Shown here piece by piece: positions 15,545-24,498 of a stretch of DNA of 51,509 nt; position 1 is the stretch's first letter, and each line of letters begins with the position of its first letter. Source of the stretch: JBKQHQ01 sp052148715 (GTDB lineage Bacteria > Pseudomonadota > Alphaproteobacteria > Rhizobiales > Xanthobacteraceae); contig JBKQHQ010000251.1 of assembly GCA_052148715.1 (NCBI GenBank), forward strand, positions 1 to 51,509. The letters are read 5' to 3'. Position numbers and translations under genes: made by a program. The notes beneath the pieces were generated by a model that was not told the origin of the DNA, searched no databases, and saw only the letters and a list, made by a program, of their open reading frames with translations.

Positions 15545-16969
15545 ATGACTGACGGGTCGACCCGCGCCGCCGGCGCATTGCAGAATCCGATATCCACGGC
15601 CGGATATGGTAAGGTGCGTTCGTCGCTGCGCCGCATGTCCTTCGTCCTGCTCGGCGCGGTAGCCGGCGCGACGCTGAGCCTGCTCGCCACCCAACCGAAC
15701 CTGATGTCGGCCAAGGCGCGTTCGGTTGATTCGGCTGCGGCGTCCGACCCCTATGGGGAGCTCGAGCGCTTCGGAAAGGTGTTCGAGCTGGTGCGGGCCG
15801 GGTACGTCGACAAGACCGACGACGGCAAGCTGATCGACTTTGCGATCAACGGCATGCTGACCGGCCTCGATCCGCACTCGAGCTACATGGATGCCAAGAG
15901 CTACCGGGAAATGCAGACCGATACGATCGGCGAGTTCGGCGGGCTTGGCATGGAGGTCACCATGGAGGATGGCCTCGTTAAGGTTGTGGCGCCGATCGAC
16001 GACACCCCTGCGGCCAAGGCCGGGGTCCAGGCCAATGACGTGATCACCATGCTCGACAACGAGCCGGTGCAGGGCCTCACGCTCCAGCAGGCCGTCGACC
16101 GGATGCGCGGCCCGATCGACTCGACCATCAAGCTCAAGATTTCGCGCAAAGGTTTGGACAAACCCCTCGAGCTGACGCTGACGCGGGAAACGATCCATGT
16201 GCGCTCCGTGCGCTTCCATCAGGAAGGCGGCGACATCGGCTACATCCGCATTACCGAGTTCAACGAGCAGGCAACGACCGGTTTGAAGAAAGCGATCAGC
16301 GATCTCGCAAAGCAGATCCCGGCCGACAAGCTCAAGGGCTATATCCTCGATCTGCGCAATAATCCTGGCGGCCTGCTCGATCAGGCAGTGTCGGTGTCGA
16401 ACGCGTTTCTTTCCCGGGGCGAGATCGTCTCGATTCGAGGCCGGACGGCCGATGAAAATCAACGCTTCAGTGCGCGTTCGAGCGGCGGCGACCTGACCAG
16501 GGCCAAGCCGCTGATCGTGCTGGTCAATGGCGGCTCGGCGTCGGCGTCGGAGATCGTTGCCGGCGCGCTGCAGGACCACAGGCGCGCCGCCATCGTCGGC
16601 ACGCGTTCGTTCGGCAAGGGCTCGGTGCAGACGATCATTCCGCTTGGGCCGGACACCGGAGCGCTCCGGCTCACCACGGCGCGCTATTTCACCCCATCCG
16701 GACGCTCAATTCAGGCAACTGGAATCACGCCGGACATCGAGGTTGTTCAGGAGGTACCTGATGATCAGAAGGATCAGGGGTCGCTGTTGAGCGAGGCGGA
16801 GCTACGCGGGCATTTGAAGGCCTCGGGCGAGGAACAGAAGGGCTCGCAGTCCTATGTTCCATCCGATCCCAAGGACGACAAGGCGTTGACCATGGCCGAG
16901 GACCTGCTGCGCGGAAAGATTGCGAACGCGGCTTTCCCGCCGAAGCCGGTGTCTGCTTCTGCGAATTGA
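15545..16969 (+). CDS. ctpA: Carboxy-terminal processing protease (S41 family)
   Basis: 474-residue periplasmic serine protease with a basic N-terminus and one membrane segment (MSFVLLGAVAGATLSLLA). A PDZ domain spans about 130-190 (FGGLGMEVTMEDGLVKVV, GVQANDVITMLD). The S41 core follows with YIRITEFNEQ, LDLRNNPGGLL, the catalytic Ser in NGGSASASEIV (about S333) and the general-base Lys in TRSFGKGSVQ (about K358), 25 residues apart as in CtpB. The ATG at 15545 has AGGGAA 5 nt upstream, whereas the ATG at 15530 has no ribosome site. In Rhizobiales ctpA is often near an M23 peptidase and rlmH; here it is not, so it may be a second copy. Confidence 0.94.
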   Translation: MTDGSTRAAGALQNPISTAGYGKVRSSLRRMSFVLLGAVAGATLSLLATQPNLMSAKARSVDSAAASDPYGELERFGKVFELVRAGYVDKTDDGKLIDFAINGMLTGLDPHSSYMDAKSYREMQTDTIGEFGGLGMEVTMEDGLVKVVAPIDDTPAAKAGVQANDVITMLDNEPVQGLTLQQAVDRMRGPIDSTIKLKISRKGLDKPLELTLTRETIHVRSVRFHQEGGDIGYIRITEFNEQATTGLKKAISDLAKQIPADKLKGYILDLRNNPGGLLDQAVSVSNAFLSRGEIVSIRGRTADENQRFSARSSGGDLTRAKPLIVLVNGGSASASEIVAGALQDHRRAAIVGTRSFGKGSVQTIIPLGPDTGALRLTTARYFTPSGRSIQATGITPDIEVVQEVPDDQKDQGSLLSEAELRGHLKASGEEQKGSQSYVPSDPKDDKALTMAEDLLRGKIANAAFPPKPVSASAN

Positions 16970-17194
16970 GCGGCAATTCGGCTCAATAACGGGATTGTCG
17001 CAAGAGGCGGCGGGCGCAGCCATTCGACGCCAAGGTGGCTGCCGTTGGGCTCGCCGCCCAGCAAACCGATTGCAGGCACGGGCCTTGGTACCGCACGCTT
17101 CGGCGCGCTATAGTACCGGCTATGGAAAGGCCAAAGATTCGGCTAGATTCGCCGCGACGCTTTTTTGCATCTTGATACGAAGGTCTTAGCTACG

Positions 17195-18877
17195 ATGCTG
17201 GCCCATCTCGTCCCCAAGCCGGTGCGAAGACTGCGGTTCGTTTTCGCGCTTGCCGGCGCTCTCGGTCTTGCCCTCAGCTCGACATTCTTGGCCTTCGGCC
17301 AGGAGTCAGCCGCCCCCCTGCTGATGGGGGGGTGGAGCCACATCGGCCGGGGCGACGACATCTATCAAATCGAGGTTCGTCAGACCGGCGACGTCTGGAT
17401 GACGAATGGGCCGATGGCGCGGGTGAGCGGCAATATCATCGAAGCGGGCGGGAATTTTGCCTTCGAAGGAATGAACCTCAAGGGCAAGCCATACCGGTGC
17501 GTGTACTACATCACCTTCTTGGCCGACAAACTTCGCAGCGTGTGGCGAGTCGTGGCGCATAAGGGTCCGTTCGACTGCCAGACCGGCATCTTCGAGCGGG
17601 TGTGGAAAAACGATCCGCCGGATGAGATCGAGTGGTCGATCATCGAGCGCACCACCGATACGGACATCATCGACAAGTTCATCGCGCGGTTTCCGCAAAG
17701 CGCGGTGCGCCCGCGCGCCGAAGCGCGACTGGCGGAGCTGCGCAAGCAGAATGAAGGTCACGGCGCCGACGCGCAGGATTCAGTTGTTTGGGTCTTCATC
17801 GAAGGAACAAGCGAAGCCAAGCAATATGACGCCTTCCTGAAGCGGTTTCCGAATAGCCCGCTGGCAGAGCTCGCACGTCGCAAGCTCGCCGAGCTGCAGG
17901 ATCGAGCGACGAAAGTCGCGGCGGCCGCGGCAGCGCAGCCGGCGGTCGGGCCCGTAGCGATGGCAACGGAGAGGTCGCTCGGACCAATGGCCGTTCGAGG
18001 GTTGCCTTCCGGGGCGCCGTCCGGTTCGTCGACCCGGCCTTGCGCTATGACCGTGTCGCGATCACCGCAAGGCCTGTCGGTGTCGGAGGAGTGCGCGCTC
18101 AAGCCGAAGGACGTCTTCAAGGAATGCGCCAAGTGTCCGGAGATGGTGGTGGTGCCGGCCGGTAGCTTCTCGATGGGTTCGGCCGACGCTGAGCAGGAGA
18201 AGGGGAGCGACGAGGGATGGCTTCGGGAAAGCCCGCAACACACGGTAGCAATCTCGCGGCAGTTCGCTGTTGGGCGGTTTGCGGTGACCTTCGAGGAATG
18301 GGATGCCTGCGTCGCTGACGGTGGCTGCAACGGCTACAAGCCCACCGATCAGGGTTGGGGCCGCGAGCGGCGGCCGGTGATCAACGTCTCCTGGAATGAC
18401 GCCAAGGCCTATGTCGCCTGGATCTCGAAAAAGACCGGCAAGACCTACCGCTTGCTGACCGAGGCGGAGCGGGAATACGTGACGAGGGCTGGGACGACGA
18501 CGCCCTTCTGGTGGGGCGACGCGATCTCGACCGGGAAGGCCAACTACGACGGCAGCTATGCGTATGCAGGCGGCCCGAAAGGCATCTTCCGCGGCATGAC
18601 ATTTCCAGTCGATTCATTCGAGCCCAATCCATTTGGCCTCTATCAGGTGCACGGCAATGTGTTGGATTGGGTCGAGGACTGCCTCCACGACACCTATCAG
18701 GGAGCCCCCGCGGATGGTTCCGCCTGGACGGCGGGGGGCGACTGTAATCGCCGTGTCATGCGCGGCGGTGCGTGGAGCTTCGATCCGCGGGGCGTGCGCT
18801 CGGCCGCGCGCTATAGTACGGGTCTCGACCGTCGGCTGCTCGTCGGTGGGTTCCGACTAGCGCGAACGCTACAGTAA
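17195..18877 (+). CDS. Secreted FGE/SUMF1-domain protein
   Basis: 560 residues. A basic N-terminus and hydrophobic segment (FVFALAGALGLALSSTFLAFG) direct export. Residues to about 140 form a beta-rich domain of unknown type. Two helical repeats follow (FIARFPQSAVRPRAEARLAEL and YDAFLKRFPNSPLAELARRKL), which look like short TPR or Sel1-like units. After an Ala/Pro linker, a formylglycine-generating-enzyme-type domain fills the last 240 residues: MVVVPAGSFSMGS, FAVGRFAVTFEEWDAC, RPVINVSWNDAKAYVAWI, YRLLTEAEREYVTRAG, GNVLDWVEDC and the ending RVMRGGAWSFDP...GFRLAR. Rhizobial relatives often carry a caspase domain at the N-terminus; this one does not. The ATG at 17195 is chosen over a TTG at 17165. 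Confidence 0.85.
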   Translation: MLAHLVPKPVRRLRFVFALAGALGLALSSTFLAFGQESAAPLLMGGWSHIGRGDDIYQIEVRQTGDVWMTNGPMARVSGNIIEAGGNFAFEGMNLKGKPYRCVYYITFLADKLRSVWRVVAHKGPFDCQTGIFERVWKNDPPDEIEWSIIERTTDTDIIDKFIARFPQSAVRPRAEARLAELRKQNEGHGADAQDSVVWVFIEGTSEAKQYDAFLKRFPNSPLAELARRKLAELQDRATKVAAAAAAQPAVGPVAMATERSLGPMAVRGLPSGAPSGSSTRPCAMTVSRSPQGLSVSEECALKPKDVFKECAKCPEMVVVPAGSFSMGSADAEQEKGSDEGWLRESPQHTVAISRQFAVGRFAVTFEEWDACVADGGCNGYKPTDQGWGRERRPVINVSWNDAKAYVAWISKKTGKTYRLLTEAEREYVTRAGTTTPFWWGDAISTGKANYDGSYAYAGGPKGIFRGMTFPVDSFEPNPFGLYQVHGNVLDWVEDCLHDTYQGAPADGSAWTAGGDCNRRVMRGGAWSFDPRGVRSAARYSTGLDRRLLVGGFRLARTLQ

Positions 18878-18974
18878 TCATTCTGGGATGAGAGTGCCCC
18901 GTCGACGATGAACCGCCTGCGCCTTGTTGTAACGAAAACGGCTCTATTGTCGTAATTCTTGAAGACAAGGCGGA

Positions 18975-19196
18975 CTGCGGTTTTCTTGAGCACTTCCCGA
19001 TCATTCTGAATCGGGAAGTGCTCTAAATCTTATATTTGGTCGCCTTTCCTGCGGAAAACCGCGGTCCACTTTTCGGGGAAATGCTCTAAAGCGATCTCAC
19101 TTTCACCGAAGCAGAGACCGCTCCAAGTTTTCTTTGTTTCACGCATTTCCGGGTGGAAATCGGGATCCACGCTTTCTGGAAAATGCTGCAAAAACG
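18975..19196. repeat. Cluster of intergenic palindromic repeats
   Basis: The 324 bp gap after the FGE-domain gene is made of repeat units. A perfect hairpin has 14-bp arms GAGCACTTCCCGAT (18988-19001) and 19010-19023 with an 8-base loop. Two further units are related to each other: one reading GGAAAACCGCGGTCCACTTT (about 19053-19072) and then GGGAAATGCTCTAAA, and one reading GGAAATCGGGATCCACGCTT (19155-19174) and then GGAAAATGCTGCAA. This pattern, with GATCC/GGTCCAC cores and ATGCTCTAA ends, is familiar from dispersed repeats in Bradyrhizobium-like genomes. No gene was found inside. Confidence 0.65.
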
Positions 19197-19201
19197 CACG
19201 A

Positions 19202-19573
19202 CTACTTGGTGCACAGTTTGTCGAGAGCCTCGAGCGTAGTAGAGAAGTCCTTACCTTCGGGGGAGGACGGATCGACCTGCTGAAGCCCATTCATCAACGA
19301 GACATATTCGGGGCCGAGCTTTTGACCCATGGCATCAGCCTGCTTGCTGAGATCGTCGACCTTCTTCTGATCCTTTTTGTCCTCGGCCTCGGCGATCTGG
19401 TCGTCGAGCTTGGCCATATCGCAATACGTCGCCGCTTTCGCTTTGTCGGAAGTGATAATTTGCACGACCTTCTGAACATCCGCCTTGGTCGGCTTCGGTC
19501 CGGCCGGCGGGGACTGAGCAAAAGCGGGCGTTGCAGCAAGAACGCAGGTGGCAACGACAAGCTTCAGGTTCAT
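19202..19573 (-). CDS. Small secreted protein of unknown function
   Basis: 123 residues with a clean signal peptide (MNLKLVVATCVLAATPAFAQ). The mature chain is acidic, Lys-rich and helical: PTKADVQKVVQIITSDKAKA, YCDMAKLDDQIAEAEDKKD, LGPEYVSLMNGLQQ and a C-terminal LDKLC. Two cysteines could form a disulfide. I recognise this only as a type of small periplasmic protein seen in Bradyrhizobium relatives. The ATG at 19573 has a GAGGAGCC ribosome site and is preferred to the longer frame starting at 19714. The 300 bp between it and livF contain nothing I can name. Confidence 0.8.
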   Translation of the reverse strand: MNLKLVVATCVLAATPAFAQSPPAGPKPTKADVQKVVQIITSDKAKAATYCDMAKLDDQIAEAEDKKDQKKVDDLSKQADAMGQKLGPEYVSLMNGLQQVDPSSPEGKDFSTTLEALDKLCTK

Positions 19574-19874
19574 GAAAGGCTCCTCGGATTTATGCTGTGG
19601 CGTTGTTGCAGACGTGACGTGACACCATATGGCAGACTGCCAGCCGGTGCAATAATCCCGATCGCGTTGGCCGTTCAGGCCGCGTTCAGGAACGCCAACG
19701 ATACGCGACCGCACAGTTCATTTGGGCCACGTCCAAGCGGCCGCGTATGGAAGTTGTCGCACCCGCCACATTAACACGAAGCGTCATGGTCTGTTCCGCC
19801 TCGCGCGGGATCTGCCGGCAAGCGGTTGTGCTGGCGCCGGGGCGCGCCTCCACGGCGTGTCGGCCTCCCTGTGC

Positions 19875-20606
19875 TTATCCGGCTCCGGCGGCGCGCTCGA
19901 CCGGGCGACCGCCGAGGAATGTCTCCGAGACCACGCTATCGTTCATCAACGCGGCGGCCGCTCCTGCGGCGACAACGCGGCCGGTGTCCAGGAGATAGGC
20001 GCGATCGGCGATGCGTAGTGCCTGACGCGCTTTCTGCTCGACCAGAAGGACCGTCAGCCCTTGCTGCCGGAGCATCGCCAGCAATGCGAATACCTGCGTG
20101 ACCCATTTCGGCGCCAGCCCCAGCGAGGGCTCGTCCAAAATCAGCAGCCGCGGACCTGTCAGCAGCGCCCGCGCGATCGACAGGATTTGTTGCTCGCCGC
20201 CGCTGAGCAGGCTCGCGAGCGCATGCCGGCGTTCCGCCAGGATCGGGAACTGTTCCAGCGTGCTGCCGATCTCGTTACGCGCGTTTGCACGCTTCGGCCC
20301 GCAGTGCGCCCCGATCAGCAGATTCTCTTCGACCGTCATGCGCCCGAGAATGCCGCGGCCCTCCGGCACCAGCGCAATCCCGGCGCGCACGATGGTCTCG
20401 GCCGTGTTCGCCCGCAGCACACGACCATCGTAGCGGATCTCGCCGCTATAAGGGATGAGGCCGGCAACCGCGCGCGTGATCGTGCTTTTCCCCGCACCAT
20501 TGCCGCCGATGAGGGCCACGATCTCGCCGGCGCGGACGTCGAGGTCGACGCCGCGGACGGCGATGATCGCACCGTAGCGGACTTGTAGGTTGCGGACATC
20601 GAGCAT
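19875..20606 (-). CDS. livF: Branched-chain amino acid-type ABC transporter ATP-binding protein (LivF)
   Basis: 243 residues. It has Walker A GGNGAGKST, Q-loop region VPEGRGILGRMTVEENLLIGA, signature LSGGEQQ, Walker B LLILDEPSLGLAP and switch His region replaced by VLLVEQKA, which is normal for LivF. Its ATG shares one base with the livG stop (TGATG at 20606) and has an AAGGAGGAC ribosome site inside livG. It is the last gene of a five-gene importer operon transcribed leftwards, away from the HpaB/enamidase genes. The substrate is probably an amino-acid-like or small carboxylic compound. Confidence 0.94.
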   Translation of the reverse strand: MLDVRNLQVRYGAIIAVRGVDLDVRAGEIVALIGGNGAGKSTITRAVAGLIPYSGEIRYDGRVLRANTAETIVRAGIALVPEGRGILGRMTVEENLLIGAHCGPKRANARNEIGSTLEQFPILAERRHALASLLSGGEQQILSIARALLTGPRLLILDEPSLGLAPKWVTQVFALLAMLRQQGLTVLLVEQKARQALRIADRAYLLDTGRVVAAGAAAALMNDSVVSETFLGGRPVERAAGAG

Positions 20607-21370
20607 CAGTCCTCCTTCCCCAGATAGGCGTCGAGCACGAGCGGATTGTTGCGTATTTGTGACGGAGTGCCTTCAGCGATCAGCGCACCGAAATCGAGCA
20701 CATAGAGATAATCACACAGATTCATTACGAACGTCATGTCGTGCTCGATCAGCAGAATGGTTAGTCCGTTCGCGCGCAGCCGCAACAAGAGGGCACGCAC
20801 TTCTTCGGCCTCCTCGGCGTTCATGCCGGCGACCGGCTCGTCCAGCAGCAGGAGCTTCGGGCTTGCGGTGATGGCGCGCGCCATCTCCACCCGCCGTTGC
20901 GTTCCATAGGGCAGGGCACGCGCCCGACGATCGCGCACGGCTCCGAGGCCGAAGAACGCCAAAACCTCTTCCGCGCGGGCGCGCGCTGCCGGGTCCGCCC
21001 AATGCGTCGGGAGCAGCCGGCGCAACATGCCTTCGCGATGCGGCTGCGCTACCAGAAGATGCTCCCACACCGTCATCCCGGCGAACAGGCGGATGTTTTG
21101 GAAAGTGCGCGCGACGCCGGCACGCGCAATGCGATGCGGCTTCCAGGATGTGATGGCATGGCCGTCAAAGCGCACGTCGCCATTGTCGGCGCGATAGGCG
21201 CCGGTGATCACGTTGAACAGCGTCGTCTTGCCGGCCCCGTTGGGTCCGATCATGCCCACGATCCGTCCCACCGGGATGTCGCAGGCAATGCCGGCGAGCG
21301 CGGTGATGCCGCCGAAGGACTTGCTGACCGCTTCGAGCCGCAGCAGGACCGGATCGGACGGCGCTCTCAC
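20606..21370 (-). CDS. livG: Branched-chain amino acid-type ABC transporter ATP-binding protein (LivG)
   Basis: 254 residues. Walker A is GPNGAGKTT, the region ARTFQNIRLFAGMTVWEHLLVA is typical of LivG, the signature is the LivG variant LPYGTQRRVEMARAI, Walker B is LLLLDEPVAGMN, and the switch is LLIEHDMTFVMNLCDYLYVLDFG. The start is taken as the GTG at 21370, which overlaps the livM stop by 4 bp (GTGA). A GTG six codons upstream is also possible. It pairs with LivF to drive the two permeases. Confidence 0.94.
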   Translation of the reverse strand: MRAPSDPVLLRLEAVSKSFGGITALAGIACDIPVGRIVGMIGPNGAGKTTLFNVITGAYRADNGDVRFDGHAITSWKPHRIARAGVARTFQNIRLFAGMTVWEHLLVAQPHREGMLRRLLPTHWADPAARARAEEVLAFFGLGAVRDRRARALPYGTQRRVEMARAITASPKLLLLDEPVAGMNAEEAEEVRALLLRLRANGLTILLIEHDMTFVMNLCDYLYVLDFGALIAEGTPSQIRNNPLVLDAYLGKED

Positions 21371-22200
21371 GGCGCGCCCCGCGGCCACGGCCAGCGAAAC
21401 AGGGCGCCGTCGAGAAGCCCTTGGCGCCGAACGAGCAGCACGGCAATGAGCAACGCACCGAATGCGGCGAGGCGCCAGTCGGCGATGAAGCGAAGGAGTT
21501 CAGGCAGCACGACCAGGAGGATCGCGCCGACGAGCGCACCGGGCGCGACCGTCGACCCTCCGAGGATCACCGCCAAGACGAAATCGATCGAGCGATCGAA
21601 GCCGAAATTCGCCGGCTCGATATAGACGTGATGGTGCGCGAACAGCCCGCCCGCAACGGCGGCGACAGCCGCACTGAACCCGAATGCCCCGACCTTGACG
21701 GCCGTGGTGTTGAGGCCGACCAATTCCGCCACGGCCTCGTCGTCATGGATCGCCCGCATCTCGAGCCAGACGCGCGAGCGTTCGAGCACCATGACCAGGA
21801 GTAAGATGCCGGCGGCCCAACTCCAGATGTAGGCGGACGAGATGTGCGGCATGCCGTGAAATCCGCCGGCACCGCCCATCGCGTCGAAGTTCAGGAAGAA
21901 GCTGCGCACCATCTCGCCGAGACCGAGCGTGGCCATGGCAAGATAGATGCCCTTGAGGCGCAGCGCGGGAAATCCGACAAGGGCCCCGAGCGCGCCCGAA
22001 GCCGCCGCAGCCGCGAGCAGCGCCGCGCCGATGTGGAATCCCGCCCGCACGGTCAGGTATGACGTGAGATAGGCGCCGATGCCCATGAATGCCGCGTTGC
22101 CGAGCGAGATCTGTCCCGTTGCCAGGATGATGTAGACGCTGAGCGCCCCCAGAAGCAGGATGCCCACATCCGCGAGCAAGCCGGCGTAATAGGTCGACAT
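21367..22200 (-). CDS. livM: Branched-chain amino acid-type ABC transporter permease (LivM)
   Basis: 277 residues, inner membrane, with about eight hydrophobic segments (for example VGILLLGALSVYIILATGQ and ALVGAILLVVLPELL). LivM features are GQISLGNAAFMGIGAYLTSYL near the N-terminus and LALVLGGS-like DFVLAVILGGSTVAPGALVG near the C-terminus. The ATG at 22200 touches the livH stop (TGATG); a GTG one codon upstream is an alternative. It overlaps livG by 4 bp. Confidence 0.93.
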   Translation of the reverse strand: MSTYYAGLLADVGILLLGALSVYIILATGQISLGNAAFMGIGAYLTSYLTVRAGFHIGAALLAAAAASGALGALVGFPALRLKGIYLAMATLGLGEMVRSFFLNFDAMGGAGGFHGMPHISSAYIWSWAAGILLLVMVLERSRVWLEMRAIHDDEAVAELVGLNTTAVKVGAFGFSAAVAAVAGGLFAHHHVYIEPANFGFDRSIDFVLAVILGGSTVAPGALVGAILLVVLPELLRFIADWRLAAFGALLIAVLLVRRQGLLDGALFRWPWPRGAP

Positions 22201-23078
22201 CACACCCGCTGCCCGTGGTCGCTGCGCCGCCCGCCGAGGATACCTTGCGGCCGGAGCAGGAGGACGACGATCATGAAGCCGTAGACGATCAGGTCACGGA
22301 CCTGCGCCCCGCCATAGGCGACGGTCAGCACCTCCAGCATGCCGATCAGCGGGCCGACCAGAAGCGCGCCCCAGATGCGGGTAACGCCGCCGACGACCAT
22401 CACGGCGATGGCCTTCAGGCCGGTTTCAACGCCGATGTAGGGCGTGATCGCCGCGTAGTGCAGGCCGATCAGCACGCCTGCGGCGCCGGCAAGCGCACCG
22501 GACAGGACGAAGGCGAGGAGGGTGATGCGGCTGGCCGAGACGCCCAGGAGCCGCGCCACATCGCGGTTTTCGGCAACGGCGCGCAGCGCCCGCCCGATCG
22601 CCGTGCGTTGGACCACGAACCCGAGAACGGCGACGAGGAGCACGGAGGCGACCAGCACCACAAGCTGCATGGAGTCGATGCTCACGGGCCCGAGGCTCAG
22701 GCGGCCGCCCAACAAATCGTCCGGCAGCTGCAGCGGATCAGAACCCCATACATTGGTCGCGACGTTCTGAAGAATGAGCGAGAAGCCGAGCGTGCTCAAC
22801 ATCGGCGTGATCACCGGCGCATCGCGCAGCGGCTGGTAGGCGACCTTTTCGATGACGATCGCCACCGCCGCCGGGCCGGCCATGCCGAGGAGGACCGCCA
22901 CCGGCAGCGGCAGCTTGGCGGCGATCGCCGTGAAGCCGAGATAGGCGCCGATCATGAACAGCTCGGAGATGGCGAGGTTGAGGATGCCGAATATGCCCAT
23001 CACGAGCGAGAAGGAGAGCGCGATCAGCGTGTAGACCGCGCCCAGCGTGAGGCCGTTCACCAGCTGCTGCAGTAGCAC
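22200..23078 (-). CDS. livH: Branched-chain amino acid-type ABC transporter permease (LivH)
   Basis: 292 residues, inner membrane, about eight hydrophobic segments. LivH motifs are NGLTLGAVYTLIALSFSLVMG at the start, FGILNLAISELFMIGAYLGF, RTAIGRALRAVAENRDVARLLGV (the cytoplasmic EAA-like loop) and GLKAIAVMVVGGVTRIWGALLVGPLIG. The start is a GTG at 23078, chosen because MLLQQLVNGLTLGA is the family N-terminus. It is 63 bp downstream of the binding-protein gene. Confidence 0.93.
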   Translation of the reverse strand: MLLQQLVNGLTLGAVYTLIALSFSLVMGIFGILNLAISELFMIGAYLGFTAIAAKLPLPVAVLLGMAGPAAVAIVIEKVAYQPLRDAPVITPMLSTLGFSLILQNVATNVWGSDPLQLPDDLLGGRLSLGPVSIDSMQLVVLVASVLLVAVLGFVVQRTAIGRALRAVAENRDVARLLGVSASRITLLAFVLSGALAGAAGVLIGLHYAAITPYIGVETGLKAIAVMVVGGVTRIWGALLVGPLIGMLEVLTVAYGGAQVRDLIVYGFMIVVLLLRPQGILGGRRSDHGQRV

Positions 23079-23141
23079 GTTGTGCGGCCCCGCTCGCGTC
23101 CTCGTCCGGCCGGCGGGATGGCGGCCCGCGCGCAGCCTGCC

Positions 23142-24368
23142 TCAACAGGCGCCGCTGCAGCCGCGGACCTTGGTCTCCCAGGCGCCGTTCTGTCCTTGCA
23201 GCACGTAGAAGGCCTTGATGGCGTCGCCGTCCGCGTTGAAGCTGATCGGGCCGCCGAGGCCGTCGAAACCCTTGAGCTGCTCCATGTGGTCGCGGATCTT
23301 CTTCCGGTCGGCCTGCAGATCCTCGGGCTTCGCCGTGACGCCGGCCTTTTTCACGGCGTCGATATACATGCTGACGATCTCGTAGATGTTGGCATCGTAC
23401 ATGCTCGGCTCGATCTCCGCCGCGAGCCCTGATTCCTTGCGCAGCAGCGGCTGCAGGGAGCCCACGAATTTCTCGGCCTTGTCGCCCTTCATGGTGGCGT
23501 AGAAGGTTGCCGGAGCGACGATCGCAATGTCCGGCGCCGCCTTGAGGATGGCCGACGAGATCAGCGGGGTGGCGCCCACCACCGGCTTCGTCAGACCCTG
23601 GCGCTTCATTTCGCGGATCACCGTGATGGCCTGGCTGTAGTCGGCACTGACGACGACGCCGTCGGGGTTCAGCGCCTTCATTTTGGTGACCTGGGCGCTC
23701 ACGTCGAGATCGCCGGTGTTGAAAGACAGCAAGTCGTTCTCGTTGGCGATCGCGATGCCATTGGCCTTCAACGCCGCCGGCATGATCCGCGTTGCCACGG
23801 TGGTCGAGGTCGCGTCCTTGGCGTCGTAGATGATCGCGACCGTGGCGACATTGAACGTGCTCTTGAAATACGGCACCGTTGCCTTGGCGAGGATACCCTC
23901 ATCGATCGTGTTGCGGAACGCCCATGGACGATTGGCTTTGGCGACGCCCGGCTTCGATGACGCCTGCGACGTCGCGGTCGTCTGCATCTCGTTGGCGACC
24001 GGGAACGCTACTTCGCAAGTGCTGCTCGTCAGCGGACCGGCAATGCCCAGGACCTTGTCGTCACCCGCGAGCTTGCGCAGCAGATTTGTCGCCTGGGCGG
24101 GGCGGGCGGCATCGTCCTCGATGACGATCCGAAGCTTGGCGCCGTCGACACCGCCGCCGTCATTCACCTGCTTCTCGAGCATCTTCAGCGTCACCGTATT
24201 GGTGCGGCCCCATTCGGCGAAGGGCCCGCTGCTCGGCACGATGGCGCCCAGCACGACTTCGCGGCCGGAGAGGCTTTGCGCCCCGGCGCTGCCGACCGGC
24301 AGCAGCGAAGCGGCCAGCGCCGCGAGCAGCACGAATTGGGGGGTGGGTCTTGCATGCATGGCTGTCAT
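23142..24368 (-). CDS. Periplasmic substrate-binding protein of the Liv-type importer
   Basis: 408 residues, type I periplasmic binding fold (peripla_BP_6). A signal peptide ends at SAGAQS. The mature chain begins VVLGAIVPSSGPFAEWGR, followed by GGGVDGAKLRIVIEDDA, IAGPLTSSTCEVAFPVANE and the later NPDGVVVSADYSQAITVIREM and SMYDANIYEIVSMYIDA, all standard for this family. The ligand is not readable from sequence. The ATG at 24368 has GGAG in front; one at 24359 also works. It heads the importer operon and is divergent from the DUF1185 gene across a 130 bp gap, so one regulator could serve both sides. Confidence 0.93.
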   Translation of the reverse strand: MTAMHARPTPQFVLLAALAASLLPVGSAGAQSLSGREVVLGAIVPSSGPFAEWGRTNTVTLKMLEKQVNDGGGVDGAKLRIVIEDDAARPAQATNLLRKLAGDDKVLGIAGPLTSSTCEVAFPVANEMQTTATSQASSKPGVAKANRPWAFRNTIDEGILAKATVPYFKSTFNVATVAIIYDAKDATSTTVATRIMPAALKANGIAIANENDLLSFNTGDLDVSAQVTKMKALNPDGVVVSADYSQAITVIREMKRQGLTKPVVGATPLISSAILKAAPDIAIVAPATFYATMKGDKAEKFVGSLQPLLRKESGLAAEIEPSMYDANIYEIVSMYIDAVKKAGVTAKPEDLQADRKKIRDHMEQLKGFDGLGGPISFNADGDAIKAFYVLQGQNGAWETKVRGCSGAC

Positions 24369-24498
24369 GAGCTCCGGTTCCGGCGTTGGCACGCTAACAC
24401 CGAATTCCAACCTTGAAAAGCTTCGTGACTTAGGTAATTATCAAAGGTGATTTGCCGGTGGGACCGGGCGCCGGGCGGCGCCGGAAAGGAAGGAGATC

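Noticed and set aside
18988..19023. Hairpin after the FGE-domain gene as a terminator
   Set aside because: No T-run follows it and it is part of a repeat cluster, so it is listed as a repeat.
22215..23075. Plus-strand frame opposite livH
   Set aside because: Asp/His/Arg-rich mirror of a membrane protein gene; the permease is intact and in an operon.
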